Shown piece by piece: positions 36,333 to 45,423 of a stretch of DNA of 53,303 nt; the first letter of the stretch is position 1; the number at the start of each line of letters is the position of its first letter. The translations under genes were made by a program, and so were the position numbers. The stretch is from Deltaproteobacteria bacterium. Lineage in GTDB: Bacteria > Desulfobacterota > Desulfuromonadia > Desulfuromonadales > Geopsychrobacteraceae. The DNA is taken from the NCBI GenBank assembly GCA_024280485.1, contig JAJRQB010000061.1, positions 1 to 53,303 on the forward strand. The letters run 5' to 3'. Under the pieces are notes generated by a model, which did not search any database, had not been told where the DNA came from, and saw only the letters and a program-made list of their open reading frames with translations.

Positions 36333-37204
36333 GTTTAAAAACAGCATTAATTCAGCAGAAACGCTCTGCTGATAAAAAATTAAACATCCATGAAACCTGC
36401 AACGAGATACGCAAAGCTGCATCGGCAGGGGCACAACTGATCCTTCTACAGGAACTTCACAACAATCTCTATTTCTGTCAGGTTGAAGTGACAGACTGTT
36501 TCGATCTGGCTGGAACCATCCCAGGACCTTCAACGCAACTTTATTCAAAGTTGGCAGCAGAACTCGAAATAGTCCTGGTTCTGTCAATATTCGAAAAACG
36601 TAGCGCTGGCCTCTATCACAACACCGCCATAGTTATAGAAAGTGACGGCAGGGTTATCGGTCGTTATCGCAAGATGCATATCCCTGATGACCCTGGTTTT
36701 CATGAAAAATTTTACTTCACGGAAGGGGACCTTGGCTTCGAGCCAATTCAAACTTCGGTCGGAAAACTAGGAGTCCTTGTCTGTTGGGATCAGTGGTTTC
36801 CGGAAGCCGCACGCCTGATGGCTTTAGCTGGAGCCGATATTCTGATCTACCCGACAGCCATCGGCTGGGACCCAACGGATCCTCAAGCGGAGAAGAGCCG
36901 ACAACTCGAGGCTTGGCTCACCATACAACGTGGTCATGCGATAGCTAACGGGCTGCCGCTGGTTGCGATCAATCGCTGTGGCACTGAAAGCGCCGCAGAC
37001 AACCGTAGCCAGATCGATTTTTGGGGAAACAGTTTTGCTTGTGGGCCACAGGGGGAATTTCTGGTTCAGGCAGATGCGGATGATAAAACGTTACTGGTAG
37101 ATATCGACCTGGAACGCAGCGAGCAGGTCAGAAGAATTTGGCCCTTTCTACGCGATCGCCGCATCGACGCTTACGCCGATATACTCAAGAGGTTTCGTGA
37201 CTGA
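36329..37204 (+). CDS. aguB: N-carbamoylputrescine amidase
   Basis: A 291-aa nitrilase-family enzyme that hydrolyses N-carbamoylputrescine to putrescine, ammonia and CO2. The catalytic triad is visible as Glu42 (LLQELHNN), Lys115 (RYRKMHIPDDPGF) and Cys152 (LVCWDQWFPE). The start is TTG, in a TTGA overlap with the deiminase stop and seven bases after GGGGG. With the preceding gene it completes the agmatine route to putrescine. A bidirectional terminator follows. Confidence 0.95.
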   Translation: MSLKTALIQQKRSADKKLNIHETCNEIRKAASAGAQLILLQELHNNLYFCQVEVTDCFDLAGTIPGPSTQLYSKLAAELEIVLVLSIFEKRSAGLYHNTAIVIESDGRVIGRYRKMHIPDDPGFHEKFYFTEGDLGFEPIQTSVGKLGVLVCWDQWFPEAARLMALAGADILIYPTAIGWDPTDPQAEKSRQLEAWLTIQRGHAIANGLPLVAINRCGTESAADNRSQIDFWGNSFACGPQGEFLVQADADDKTLLVDIDLERSEQVRRIWPFLRDRRIDAYADILKRFRD

Positions 37205-37208
37205 CAAT

Positions 37209-37246
37209 AAAAAAAGGGCTCCTCGCTAACAAAGAGCCCTTTTTTA
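37209..37246. terminator. Bidirectional intrinsic terminator
   Basis: The inverted repeat 37210-37221 / 37234-37245 (core GGGCTC/GAGCCC) is flanked by A-runs on the left and T-runs on the right, so it can end transcription from both the putrescine genes (plus) and metK (minus), which converge here. Confidence 0.92.
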
Positions 37247-37267
37247 TAACGCCTCTAAAATATAAAA

Positions 37268-38437
37268 TTAGAGTCCGGCCCGACTCCGCAAAGAATCAAC
37301 TCGGTCCTTCCTCTCCCAGTAGAAATCTGGCAACTCACGCCCGAAATGACCGTACGCAGCAGTCTGCTGGTAGATTGGTCGCAACAGATCAAGCTGTTCA
37401 ACGATACTGGCAGGACGCATATCAAACTCTTCACGCACAATCCGCGCGATTTCGTCTGAGGAAATCACGCCAGTCCCATATGTGTTGATCATGACAGAGA
37501 CCGGTTCAGCAACACCGATGGCATAAGCCATTTGCACTTCGCACTTGGTTGCAAGCCCGGCAGCAACGATGTTTTTCGCAACATAACGTGCCATATAAGA
37601 TGCACTACGATCAACCTTGGACGGGTCCTTGCCACTAAATGCTCCGCCACCGTGCGATCCTTGTCCGCCATAGGTATCAACAATAATCTTGCGACCGGTA
37701 AGTCCACAATCTCCCATTGGGCCACCAACCACAAAACGTCCGGTCGGGTTGATCAGATAACGAGTTTTGTCGTTAATCAGGTTGGCTGGCAGTGTCGGAC
37801 GGACAACTTCTTCGATAATTGCCTCTTTTAGATCCTCGTAGCTGACATCCGGGGTATGCTGTGAAGAGATGACGACAGTATCGATGTGGACCGGCTTATC
37901 ATCAACATACTGGATCGATACCTGGGATTTGCAATCTGGTCGCAAAAAGTTGAGTTGTCCACCTTTACGAACATCTGCCAGTTTCTTGGTCAGTTTATGC
38001 GCCAGAATGATCGGCATCGGCATCAATTCGGGAGTTTCGTCACAAGCAAAACCGAACATCAACCCTTGGTCACCAGCGCCTTGATCCTTAAAGAGTCCCT
38101 CCCCTTCAGAGACCCCTTGCGAAATATCAGGAGACTGCTGATCGATTGAAGTCAGTACTGCGCAGGTCTCATAATCGAAGCCCATGGCTGAATCGTTATA
38201 GCCAATCTCTTTGATCGTCTGGCGCACGATTGAAGGAAAATCAGCATATGCCGTCGTTGTAATCTCTCCAGCAATGACAGCCATACCAGTGGTGACGAGA
38301 GTTTCACATGCGACACGAGCCTTTTTATCCTGCGTCAGGATCGCATCAAGAATGGCGTCAGAAATTTGGTCTGCAACCTTATCGGGATGTCCTTCACCAA
38401 CAGATTCTGAGGTAAATAGAAAATTTGTCATCGACAT
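37268..38437 (-). CDS. metK: S-adenosylmethionine synthase
   Basis: A 389-aa cytoplasmic enzyme that makes SAM from methionine and ATP. Signatures include [21 protein letters not shown] (ATP/metal-binding N-terminus), the [10 protein letters not shown] hexapeptide region and [20 protein letters not shown] at 38437 follows AGGAG at somewhat long spacing. It has a separate promoter in the 108-bp gap after ptsI, and no SAM riboswitch is seen there. Confidence 0.97.
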   Translation of the reverse strand: MSMTNFLFTSESVGEGHPDKVADQISDAILDAILTQDKKARVACETLVTTGMAVIAGEITTTAYADFPSIVRQTIKEIGYNDSAMGFDYETCAVLTSIDQQSPDISQGVSEGEGLFKDQGAGDQGLMFGFACDETPELMPMPIILAHKLTKKLADVRKGGQLNFLRPDCKSQVSIQYVDDKPVHIDTVVISSQHTPDVSYEDLKEAIIEEVVRPTLPANLINDKTRYLINPTGRFVVGGPMGDCGLTGRKIIVDTYGGQGSHGGGAFSGKDPSKVDRSASYMARYVAKNIVAAGLATKCEVQMAYAIGVAEPVSVMINTYGTGVISSDEIARIVREEFDMRPASIVEQLDLLRPIYQQTAAYGHFGRELPDFYWERKDRVDSLRSRAGL

Positions 38438-38484
38438 GGATCAAATATCTCCTGTTATTTGTTTTTAGTAATAAACAGCGTGAA

Positions 38485-38514
38485 ATAGTAAACAATAAAA
38501 GCTCATTAAGTCAA
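38485..38514 (-). promoter_or_regulatory. Candidate promoter for metK
   Basis: On the minus strand TTGACT (38509-38514) and TACTAT (38485-38490) are 18 bp apart, about 48 bp before the metK ATG. Confidence 0.45.
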
Positions 38515-38545
38515 CGGGGCAAATCTATTTTTTCTGAAACAACAT

Positions 38546-40321
38546 TTAGATCACGGAATCGTCAAAAAGGTCAGGAAGACGTGTGCGCATTTCACGGTCA
38601 AGATGAGCGGATATCTCCTTCCCGGTTGACAGTTGCATCAAAGCATTCAGCATCTCTTTACTTTCGACCTGTGTGAGATTACGCAATACCCTTTTCACTC
38701 TGGGAATACACGCATGATTCATAGAAAGCTCGTCAAGTCCAAGCCCTATCAGAACTGGAAGGTACATGGGTTCAGACGCCATCTCACCACACATGCTCAC
38801 CTCAATGCCGGCATGATGTGCTGCATCACAAACCTGTTTCAAGGCCCTTAAAATGGCGGGATGCAGGGGTTCATAGAGATAGGAGACATGCTCATTTCCT
38901 CGATCAACCGCGAGACAATATTGAATCAGATCATTCGTACCGATAGAGAAAAAATCAACTTCCTTCGCCAGCAACGAAGCAATCATCACTGCCGCAGGTG
39001 TTTCAATCATGATGCCTATTTTAACTTGCGGATCAAACAAAACCCCTTCCTGTTCTAGCTCAACACTGACCGCCCGCAGTATCCGCTTACAGGCTCTTAT
39101 TTCCGACACACCACTAATCATCGGAAACATAATACGCACTTGACCTACAGCGGATGCACGTAGAATTGCACGCAATTGAACCTTAAAAAGGTCCACTTCG
39201 CGTAAGGAAAAACGAATTGCTCGCAATCCCAACGCCGGATTGTCTTCATGTTTAAGGCTCAGATTCTGAACAAACTTATCACCACCAACATCTAGAGTCC
39301 GAATTGTCACTGGATGAGGCGAGATGCGATCTACTATCTCACTATATGCGGCGAACTGCTCATCCTCTCCTGGTGGCTGGGAGCAATTCATGTAGAGAAA
39401 CTCAGTTCGATAAAGACCGATGCCCACAGCACCATCTTCCTGTGCTGCAGGAACCTCCGAAACGATCTCAAGGTTTGCACGCAGGGCTATTTCGTAGTGA
39501 TCTGTTGTCTCAGCCGAAAGATTACGATATCTGGTAAGTTCTTTCTCCAGATACTCGAAGGCCAGCTTACGTTTTAAATATTCCCTAAAAGTCTCTTCAC
39601 TCGGGTTCAGAACCACTACACCAGTCGTACCATCAATGATCGCCGACACATCGTTGTCAACCACAGTTGTCGCTGATTCCAGTCCAACAACAGCTGGGAT
39701 CCCAAGAGAACGTGCCAGAATAGCCGTATGAGAAGTCTTTCCACCTCGGTCCGTAAGAAAGCCAACAACCTTGCTTCTATCAAGCTGCATGGTATCGGCG
39801 GGTGAAAGATCATGCGCAGCAATCAATGATTTTTCCTTGATCTGTTCAAGAGTGGTATCGCTGATACCAGCCAATATTCTCAGCAGACGTTGGCCGACGG
39901 CATCTAGGTCTGAACTGCGTTCGCGTAGATAGTCATCTTCAATATTTTCAAACATCAAACGTAGCTGCTTTAACGTCTGATTAAGAGCTTTTTCCGCATT
40001 CTGCTTCTGCCGAATCAAAACCTCAGTGTTGCTTACCAGCATCTCATCTTCCAGAATCAGAAGATGGGTGTCGAGGATATAGATATGTTCTCGCAGGTGA
40101 GGTTGGCTGGCGACCTTCCGTTTGACATCACGAAGTTGCGTAGCTGCGGCAGACAAGGCATCACGAAAACGAAGGACTTCATCTTCGACTTCAGTCTCAT
40201 CGAGTTCCCATTCCGCAACATGGTACAATCGATTCAGAAGACAAACCCGTCCGATGCCGATACCCGGCGAAACACCCAGTCCAACCAGATAAGTATCTTG
40301 ATGTACCTCAGTCTTCCCCAA
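38546..40321 (-). CDS. ptsI: PTS enzyme I (phosphoenolpyruvate-protein phosphotransferase)
   Basis: A roughly 591-aa enzyme that takes phosphate from PEP and passes it to HPr. The phosphorylated His is in GGKTSHTAILARSLGIPAV (about His198 from this start). The PEP-binding barrel shows the LYRTEFLYMN, DVGGDKF and SIGTNDLIQY blocks and the catalytic Cys in SMCGEMA. No GAF domain, so this is canonical EI rather than EI-Ntr. The open frame reaches TTG 40333, but TTG 40321 is preceded by GAGG at six bases; either way it overlaps the ptsH end. Confidence 0.94.
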   Translation of the reverse strand: MGKTEVHQDTYLVGLGVSPGIGIGRVCLLNRLYHVAEWELDETEVEDEVLRFRDALSAAATQLRDVKRKVASQPHLREHIYILDTHLLILEDEMLVSNTEVLIRQKQNAEKALNQTLKQLRLMFENIEDDYLRERSSDLDAVGQRLLRILAGISDTTLEQIKEKSLIAAHDLSPADTMQLDRSKVVGFLTDRGGKTSHTAILARSLGIPAVVGLESATTVVDNDVSAIIDGTTGVVVLNPSEETFREYLKRKLAFEYLEKELTRYRNLSAETTDHYEIALRANLEIVSEVPAAQEDGAVGIGLYRTEFLYMNCSQPPGEDEQFAAYSEIVDRISPHPVTIRTLDVGGDKFVQNLSLKHEDNPALGLRAIRFSLREVDLFKVQLRAILRASAVGQVRIMFPMISGVSEIRACKRILRAVSVELEQEGVLFDPQVKIGIMIETPAAVMIASLLAKEVDFFSIGTNDLIQYCLAVDRGNEHVSYLYEPLHPAILRALKQVCDAAHHAGIEVSMCGEMASEPMYLPVLIGLGLDELSMNHACIPRVKRVLRNLTQVESKEMLNALMQLSTGKEISAHLDREMRTRLPDLFDDSVI

Positions 40322-40571
40322 AGCCGTCCTCAATCAAAATAGTTAAAGCGTCCATAGCCTCAGATGCGTCCTCACCTGAAACCGTCAACGAAATCTCAGT
40401 CCCCTTGGGAGCTGCAAGTAACAAAATTCCCATAATACTCTTACCGTTGACTTCGATATTGTCTTTTTCAACCATAACTTCACTGTTGAAGCGATTTGCG
40501 GTTTGCACAAGCTGCGCAGCGGCACGAGCATGAAGTCCAAGCCTATTTATGATGGTAAAACTCTTTTGCAA
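40308..40571 (-). CDS. ptsH: Phosphocarrier protein HPr
   Basis: An 87-aa PTS carrier. His14 (NRLGLHARAA) accepts phosphate from EI. Ser45 in NGKSIMGILLLAA matches the Ser-46 site of HPr kinase, and hprK is nearby. The frame extends to 40610, but the TTG at 40569-40571 gives the normal HPr length and has AAGGGG about seven bases upstream; the longer form would overlap EIID. It sits between the EIID and EI genes. Confidence 0.94.
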   Translation of the reverse strand: MQKSFTIINRLGLHARAAAQLVQTANRFNSEVMVEKDNIEVNGKSIMGILLLAAPKGTEISLTVSGEDASEAMDALTILIEDGFGED

Positions 40572-40587
40572 GGATATTCCCCTTATA

Positions 40588-41358
40588 TTAAGGTAGCCAA
40601 ACCGCAACATCTGCGGAAAAAAGACTACATATCAAAATCAATCCAGAGGACAAAAGAACCAACATGAGTGTTGATATCCCGCGCCTGGCCAGATAACCAC
40701 ACAGCAGAACCGCAGGGACTGCTAATAAACCAAGCCATAATGGTTTTTGTTTACCGTCCAGTAATTGAAAAACCATAAAAGCAGCAACCCCTCCAAACAA
40801 AACAACTGTCGCCTCCTTGGCTCGAATGGCCAGGTCGGGGAGTTTGCGTCGCTGCAAAAATTCAACAGATTGGATGCCTAGTTCATAAGCACTTAAAAAG
40901 CCCGCGATGCGAAACCACAATGGCAGAGCATTGAACAATAATAAAAAAACAACCGGCGCAACAGCTAAACCCTTTGCTGCCAAGAGCAAAGCTATCCCAG
41001 CGGCTAAAGGTCGTAAACCGCCCCAGAAAAGCGCGTCTCCAACAGCAGCGTAGGGGGAAGCAACCATTTCTTTAAACTCTGGAACACCGATCTCTAGTTC
41101 TTTGCCAGCTGCTCTTTCAAGTTCCATCCGTATAACCGCACCGACAACGGTAGGAGCAAGATAAGGGTGGGTGTTGAAATAGCCAACATGCTCCCGAGCA
41201 ATACGCTGCATCTCTTTTTCACCATAGAGCACACGTAACACCGGTGCCATAGCGTAGAACCAACCCCCGCCCTGCAAGCGCTCAAAATTCCAGCTTCCCT
41301 GCAACAGCAACAGGCGCAACCATACATGTAACAAAGTCAGCTTACTCAGCTTTACCAT
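40588..41358 (-). CDS. PTS mannose-family EIID component
   Basis: A 256-aa membrane subunit of a mannose/fructose/sorbose-type PTS. The N-terminal half is hydrophilic with family features (WNFERLQGGGWFYAMAPVLRVLYG, HVGYFNTHPYLAPTVVGA), and the C-terminal half has several TM helices. It is somewhat shorter than typical sugar EIID. The ATG overlaps the EIIC stop as TGATG. With EIIC it should form the permease; the sugar is unknown and a purely regulatory role is possible. Confidence 0.88.
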   Translation of the reverse strand: MVKLSKLTLLHVWLRLLLLQGSWNFERLQGGGWFYAMAPVLRVLYGEKEMQRIAREHVGYFNTHPYLAPTVVGAVIRMELERAAGKELEIGVPEFKEMVASPYAAVGDALFWGGLRPLAAGIALLLAAKGLAVAPVVFLLLFNALPLWFRIAGFLSAYELGIQSVEFLQRRKLPDLAIRAKEATVVLFGGVAAFMVFQLLDGKQKPLWLGLLAVPAVLLCGYLARRGISTLMLVLLSSGLILICSLFSADVAVWLP

Positions 41359-42050
41359 CAAACCAACCACATCAACAAAAAAGCCATGCCAAATGAGGCC
41401 CCGAAAAGGGTCAGTGCACGACTCACATTAATCGTACCCAAAATCACCGCGATTCCAACCAACGGCAGTGCCAGCCTCAGCCATTCAGCTGATTCTGAGA
41501 GCGAAGGCTGTAATATAGGTGCCAATATAGGGATCATGACCAATCCACCACAAATAATGACAAAATAAGTACCAAGGGCTGCCAAAGCAAAGCAACAGAG
41601 GCCCATACGATGGGCCTGCTCCATGGCATAAAAATGACCCGCCTCCAGCAAACGGTCACACTGAGCAACTTTACGCCCGTTATACTGACGTGCAAAACGA
41701 TCAAAGAATTGACCGAATTTTCCGAATGGAATTGCAATCAACAAACAGAGCAACTGGAATTCTAATCCACTCTGTCCCAGATGATTGCCAAGACTGATGG
41801 CCAGAACTGTGCCAGCTATTGAAACCTGAGTGTCATCTGGCGGGATAGCTGCCCCAACCGGAAGGCGCGCCAACCAAAGAAGTTCAACCATCAGGCCGAT
41901 CTCCAAACCAACAGCCACATCGCCAAGCAACCAAGCCACAAGTGGAGCAGCCACAATCGGTCGCGAAACCATAATCTGCAGAGCAGCAATTCTATCCAGT
42001 CCACAGACAAGAGCCACACCGGCACCGATAGCAAGTTCAGCGCTGATCAA
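41358..42050 (-). CDS. PTS mannose-family EIIC component
   Basis: A 230-aa polytopic membrane protein with the EIIC pattern (RPIVAAPLVAWLLGDVAVGLEIGLMVELLWL, PVGAAIPPDDT). It starts with TTG overlapping the EIIB stop as TTGA, with AAGAAGG as ribosome-binding site. It pairs with EIID to form the transport channel of the PTS. Confidence 0.88.
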   Translation of the reverse strand: MISAELAIGAGVALVCGLDRIAALQIMVSRPIVAAPLVAWLLGDVAVGLEIGLMVELLWLARLPVGAAIPPDDTQVSIAGTVLAISLGNHLGQSGLEFQLLCLLIAIPFGKFGQFFDRFARQYNGRKVAQCDRLLEAGHFYAMEQAHRMGLCCFALAALGTYFVIICGGLVMIPILAPILQPSLSESAEWLRLALPLVGIAVILGTINVSRALTLFGASFGMAFLLMWLV

Positions 42051-42541
42051 TTCTCAGCCTTCTTCCCAGGAATTAATTTTCGCCAATTTCTGGCAGTATC
42101 TGCCGGGATACAGCGAGCCGAGACGTCTACTCCGGCACTCTCCATCTCCTCAAGGTTTTCAACATCCTTGGGATCCAGAAAAACAGTACAACTAAACTGA
42201 GTCTTACCCTGTCCCGCATGGATATTCCCAAGGTTTAAACGTTCAAACTTAAGACCATTTTGTAAGGCCGCAAGGCTATCTTCCGTAGTTGCAAACAACA
42301 ATAAAACCCGCAAATCATCAAGGGTGCCACTTGCAAATAACTCGGTGATTTCGACAATACTACCAATCTCAACACGAACCCGACTCGGAACTGAGGCTTC
42401 CATCATCATCCGCTTAAGGGGTGAAACAGAGATTGACTCATTGGCCACAGCGAGGCAGTTGGCATGCACATAAGGCAGCCAGGTTTCAAGTACCTGTCCG
42501 TGTATCAAGCGGTTATCGATGCGGGCGAGAACAATACTCAT
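42047..42541 (-). CDS. PTS mannose/sorbose-family EIIB component
   Basis: A 164-aa cytoplasmic phosphocarrier. The N-terminal motif LARIDNRLIHGQVLETW carries the phosphorylated His14. It would receive phosphate from EIIA and pass it to the sugar, or act as a regulatory partner. It begins 11 bp after the EIIA gene and overlaps EIIC by 4 bp. Confidence 0.92.
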   Translation of the reverse strand: MSIVLARIDNRLIHGQVLETWLPYVHANCLAVANESISVSPLKRMMMEASVPSRVRVEIGSIVEITELFASGTLDDLRVLLLFATTEDSLAALQNGLKFERLNLGNIHAGQGKTQFSCTVFLDPKDVENLEEMESAGVDVSARCIPADTARNWRKLIPGKKAEN

Positions 42542-42552
42542 CCAAACTCCGG

Positions 42553-42960
42553 TTATTTCATTCTTGTTTTCAGTAAATCTGCAGGCCGCAGAATTGCTTG
42601 TTGTCCATATTCACGTAAAAATTCAGCGAGTTCAACGAGATTTTTCTGCTCCCTTACGCTGGCAGCTTTGATCAGTATCGGCAAGTTAATCCCTGTTAAA
42701 ATATCAACACGTCCCGCTGCAAGAAAATCGGCAGCAATATTGGTTGGCGTACCACCAAACATATCAGTCAGAATCAAGACCCCATCATCTGCATTTAATT
42801 CGTCAATCGCCTGTGCAAGATTAGCGGTTGCAGCAGAGACAGAACAACTTCGATCGACACTGATCGCCCGGCAACCTGCTATCGGACCAATTATCAGTTC
42901 AGCAGTTCGTAGACATTCTGTCGCCATCTGTCCGTGAGTTATAATAATAAGGCCAATCAT
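42553..42960 (-). CDS. PTS mannose-family EIIA component
   Basis: A 135-aa cytoplasmic protein with the EIIA-Man fold. The phospho-accepting His9 is in IITHGQMA, and the LTDMFGGTPTNIA loop is conserved. It receives phosphate from HPr and hands it to EIIB. It lies 59 bp downstream of rapZ, so the PTS genes are probably continuous with the rpoN-region transcript. Confidence 0.93.
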   Translation of the reverse strand: MIGLIIITHGQMATECLRTAELIIGPIAGCRAISVDRSCSVSAATANLAQAIDELNADDGVLILTDMFGGTPTNIAADFLAAGRVDILTGINLPILIKAASVREQKNLVELAEFLREYGQQAILRPADLLKTRMK

Positions 42961-43019
42961 TTCGAACCATCGCCAAGAAGGGTGTAATTCTGCAGTTCAA
43001 ACACTTAAAAAGTTCCTTG

Positions 43020-43880
43020 CTATTTATCAATATCGCGATGATGGACGCGCACACGCATATTCATATTGCCTAACCGGCGAGAAAACTCCTCAACCAAAGA
43101 GACACTCCGATGTCGCCCACCAGTACAGCCTATTGCCAAGGTCAGGTAACTCTTGCCCTCGCTATGGTAGCACGGGAGAAGAAAACCAAGCATTTTGTCG
43201 AGATGCATAATAAAAGTCTGACAATCCTCCTGCCCAAGAACATATTTCTGCAGCCCCCGATCAAGACCACTTAAAGGCCTCAATTCAGGGATATAATAAG
43301 GATTTGGCAAGAAGCGAACATCAAATACCAGGTCAGCATCTGGGGGCAACCCGTAACGATATCCGAATGATTCAATCTGCAATATCAGTGGTGGAGATTC
43401 ATTATTTCCTAAAATTTCCAGAAGCAATTCTTTTAATTGATTAGGATTAAGCCCACTACTATTGACAACGTTGGTAGCACTATTTCGGACGATTTGCAGC
43501 AGTTCCCTTTCTTGGTCAATCGCGACACTTAAGTTTTCTGCATCTGCTAAAGGGTGGCTTCTACGCGACTCTGAGTACCGGCGGAGCAGAACCTTATCAG
43601 AGGCTTCAAAGAAAAGAATCCGCAGGGGTTGGCCAAGAGCAGCCACTTGCTTGATAATCGTTTCGTACTGGGCGAGAAAATCGCGATTTCTCACATCTAT
43701 AACCACTGCTAGATCACGATCATCCTCCAAGGCACTATCAGTCAACTCCAGGCATTGCGGAAGCAGCGTCAGCGGCAGATTATCGATAACAAAAAAACCC
43801 TGATCCTCGAGGACTCGAGCTGCCGTACTTTTACCCGATCCGGACAGCCCAGTCAGGATATAAACGGGCTTTACACTCAT
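43020..43880 (-). CDS. rapZ: RNase adapter protein RapZ
   Basis: A 286-aa nucleotide-binding protein. Walker A GLSGSGKST is at 11-19, and the C-terminal region has IGCTGGRHRSVSLVEEF. In E. coli RapZ directs decay of the GlmZ sRNA to control GlmS; in other bacteria the role is less clear. Its ATG overlaps the hprK stop by 4 bp, coupling it to HPr kinase. Confidence 0.95.
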   Translation of the reverse strand: MSVKPVYILTGLSGSGKSTAARVLEDQGFFVIDNLPLTLLPQCLELTDSALEDDRDLAVVIDVRNRDFLAQYETIIKQVAALGQPLRILFFEASDKVLLRRYSESRRSHPLADAENLSVAIDQERELLQIVRNSATNVVNSSGLNPNQLKELLLEILGNNESPPLILQIESFGYRYGLPPDADLVFDVRFLPNPYYIPELRPLSGLDRGLQKYVLGQEDCQTFIMHLDKMLGFLLPCYHSEGKSYLTLAIGCTGGRHRSVSLVEEFSRRLGNMNMRVRVHHRDIDK

Positions 43881-44851
43881 TCCAGGTTATCCCCGATGAT
43901 GGTGTGGGCGTGCAGTCGAGCCGCTTCAGCCATCCGCGTTTCAAGCAGGTGCTGAAATTCTTGAGCGCTATGATAACCCATCTCTTTCAATAACTGATTT
44001 CGTGCTGCAACTTCAACGATTGTACTGGTATTCCGTCCCTGACGCACCGGTATGCGCATCATCGGGATCTCGACTCCATGGATGAGATAACTATCCTCCT
44101 CCAGACCAAGCCGATCATACTCTTTTCCCTGCTCCCATTCGACAAGTTGAAGGACGAGATCAATCTTCTTGCGCTCTCGAATCGCTGCAACTCCGAATAA
44201 ATGTTTGATATTTATAATGCCGAGGCCTCGAATTTCCATATGGTAATGCAGAAGGTCCATCCCTTCACCGAAGATTACTGCAGGCAGCTTGAGCCTCACC
44301 TTAATCACATCATCGGCAACAAGACGATAGCCACGTAGAATCAGATCGAGAGCACATTCGCTCTTTCCGATCCCACTTTTCCCTTGCAACAGGACTCCAA
44401 CGCCCAAAACATCAATCAGACCTCCGTGCAGAGTCGATGATGGCAATAAACGTTCTTCTAGAAATTTAGTGATAAGAGAGATGAAATCGGAACTTAAGTG
44501 GCAGGTTCTAAGGATTGGCGTCTGGTGCCTATCTGCGGCCTTCAACAAATAATCTGGAACGACCTGATTTTTTGTCACAACCAAGCAAGCAAGGTGAAGA
44601 GCACAAAGATCATTGGCAGCTTTCAGAGCTTTTGCCTCGGGAAGATGTCCCAAATAACTCAGCTCTGTTGAACCCAGAACCTGAATTCGATCAGGGTGCA
44701 GGTTCGTAGTATAACCGGCAAGGGCTAAACCTGGCTTTTGAATCCGCGGAACGGTGATAGCCCTGGAAAGACCTTCAGCCCCCGCCAATAACTGAAGATC
44801 AAGACCCGCTTCTTTCTCATCAAGTATTTCCTGAATCGTCAGTTCTGTCAT
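43877..44851 (-). CDS. hprK: HPr kinase/phosphorylase
   Basis: A 324-aa bifunctional enzyme that phosphorylates and dephosphorylates the regulatory Ser of HPr. Walker A is LLQGKSGIGKSE (157-164 for GKSGIGKS), preceded by the conserved His142 and followed by LVADD. The IRGLGIINIKHLFG block is the family signature. The start ATG lacks a clear Shine-Dalgarno. HPr with a matching Ser is encoded 3.3 kb downstream. Confidence 0.96.
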   Translation of the reverse strand: MTELTIQEILDEKEAGLDLQLLAGAEGLSRAITVPRIQKPGLALAGYTTNLHPDRIQVLGSTELSYLGHLPEAKALKAANDLCALHLACLVVTKNQVVPDYLLKAADRHQTPILRTCHLSSDFISLITKFLEERLLPSSTLHGGLIDVLGVGVLLQGKSGIGKSECALDLILRGYRLVADDVIKVRLKLPAVIFGEGMDLLHYHMEIRGLGIINIKHLFGVAAIRERKKIDLVLQLVEWEQGKEYDRLGLEEDSYLIHGVEIPMMRIPVRQGRNTSTIVEVAARNQLLKEMGYHSAQEFQHLLETRMAEAARLHAHTIIGDNLE

Positions 44852-44887
44852 GGCAGAGGAATGCTTTCTCTATATAGCGGCGCTAGA

Positions 44888-45343
44888 CTATTCTTCGCGC
44901 TCACAGATGAGCTTATAGATCTGCCCGGAGTCAGTCGCGTCAAGCATCTGCTGACGCACTTCGGCATCTTTCAAAAGTTTCGAAATCCTCGCAAGTGCTT
45001 TTAAATGCACCCCAACTGATTCTTCCGGTGCAAGGAGCAGGAAAAAAAGATGCGCGGGTTGGCCATCCATCGATTCGAAATCAACCCCAGATGAACTACG
45101 ACCAAAAGCCAACATCAACTCGGGCATCCCTTTGAGCTTACCGTGCGGGATTGCAACACCATCACCAATGCCAGTGCTCCCGAGGCGCTCACGTTCCTGC
45201 AGAACCTGAAGCACATCATCACGCCGTAGAGAAGGTGCGACGACAAGGAGGGCATCGGTCAATTCGGAGAGTGCTGCGTCTTTGCTTGTCGCTTTCAGAT
45301 CGGTAACAATTGCCAACGGGTTTAAAAGCTCACTGATTTTCAT
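44888..45343 (-). CDS. ptsN: PTS EIIA-Ntr (nitrogen regulatory) protein
   Basis: A 151-aa cytoplasmic EIIA of the fructose/Ntr type. The phosphorylation site is His67 in GDGVAIPHGKL. It is a regulatory PTS output protein and is commonly linked to rpoN, as here. It is preceded by a terminator-like hairpin after hpf and lies 36 bp before hprK. Confidence 0.94.
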   Translation of the reverse strand: MKISELLNPLAIVTDLKATSKDAALSELTDALLVVAPSLRRDDVLQVLQERERLGSTGIGDGVAIPHGKLKGMPELMLAFGRSSSGVDFESMDGQPAHLFFLLLAPEESVGVHLKALARISKLLKDAEVRQQMLDATDSGQIYKLICEREE

Positions 45344-45370
45344 TGGTTCGTTCGTCTCTTTTGAAATAGG

Positions 45371-45411
45371 AAAATAAACGGCACCCTCTCAAAATATTGA
45401 TCAGATGCCGT
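45371..45411 (-). terminator. Attenuator/terminator-like hairpin between hpf and ptsN
   Basis: On the minus strand ACGGCA (45406-45411) pairs with TGCCGT (45378-45383), with an inner TCAA/TTGA stem, followed by TTTATTTTCC. It could partly terminate the hpf transcript and lower ptsN-hprK-PTS expression. Confidence 0.45.
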
Positions 45412-45423
45412 CCGATAGATAAA

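Noticed and set aside
38438-38545. SAM riboswitch upstream of metK
   Set aside because: The gap is only 108 bp, A/T-rich, and shows neither the conserved core nor a terminator hairpin; an ordinary promoter fits better.
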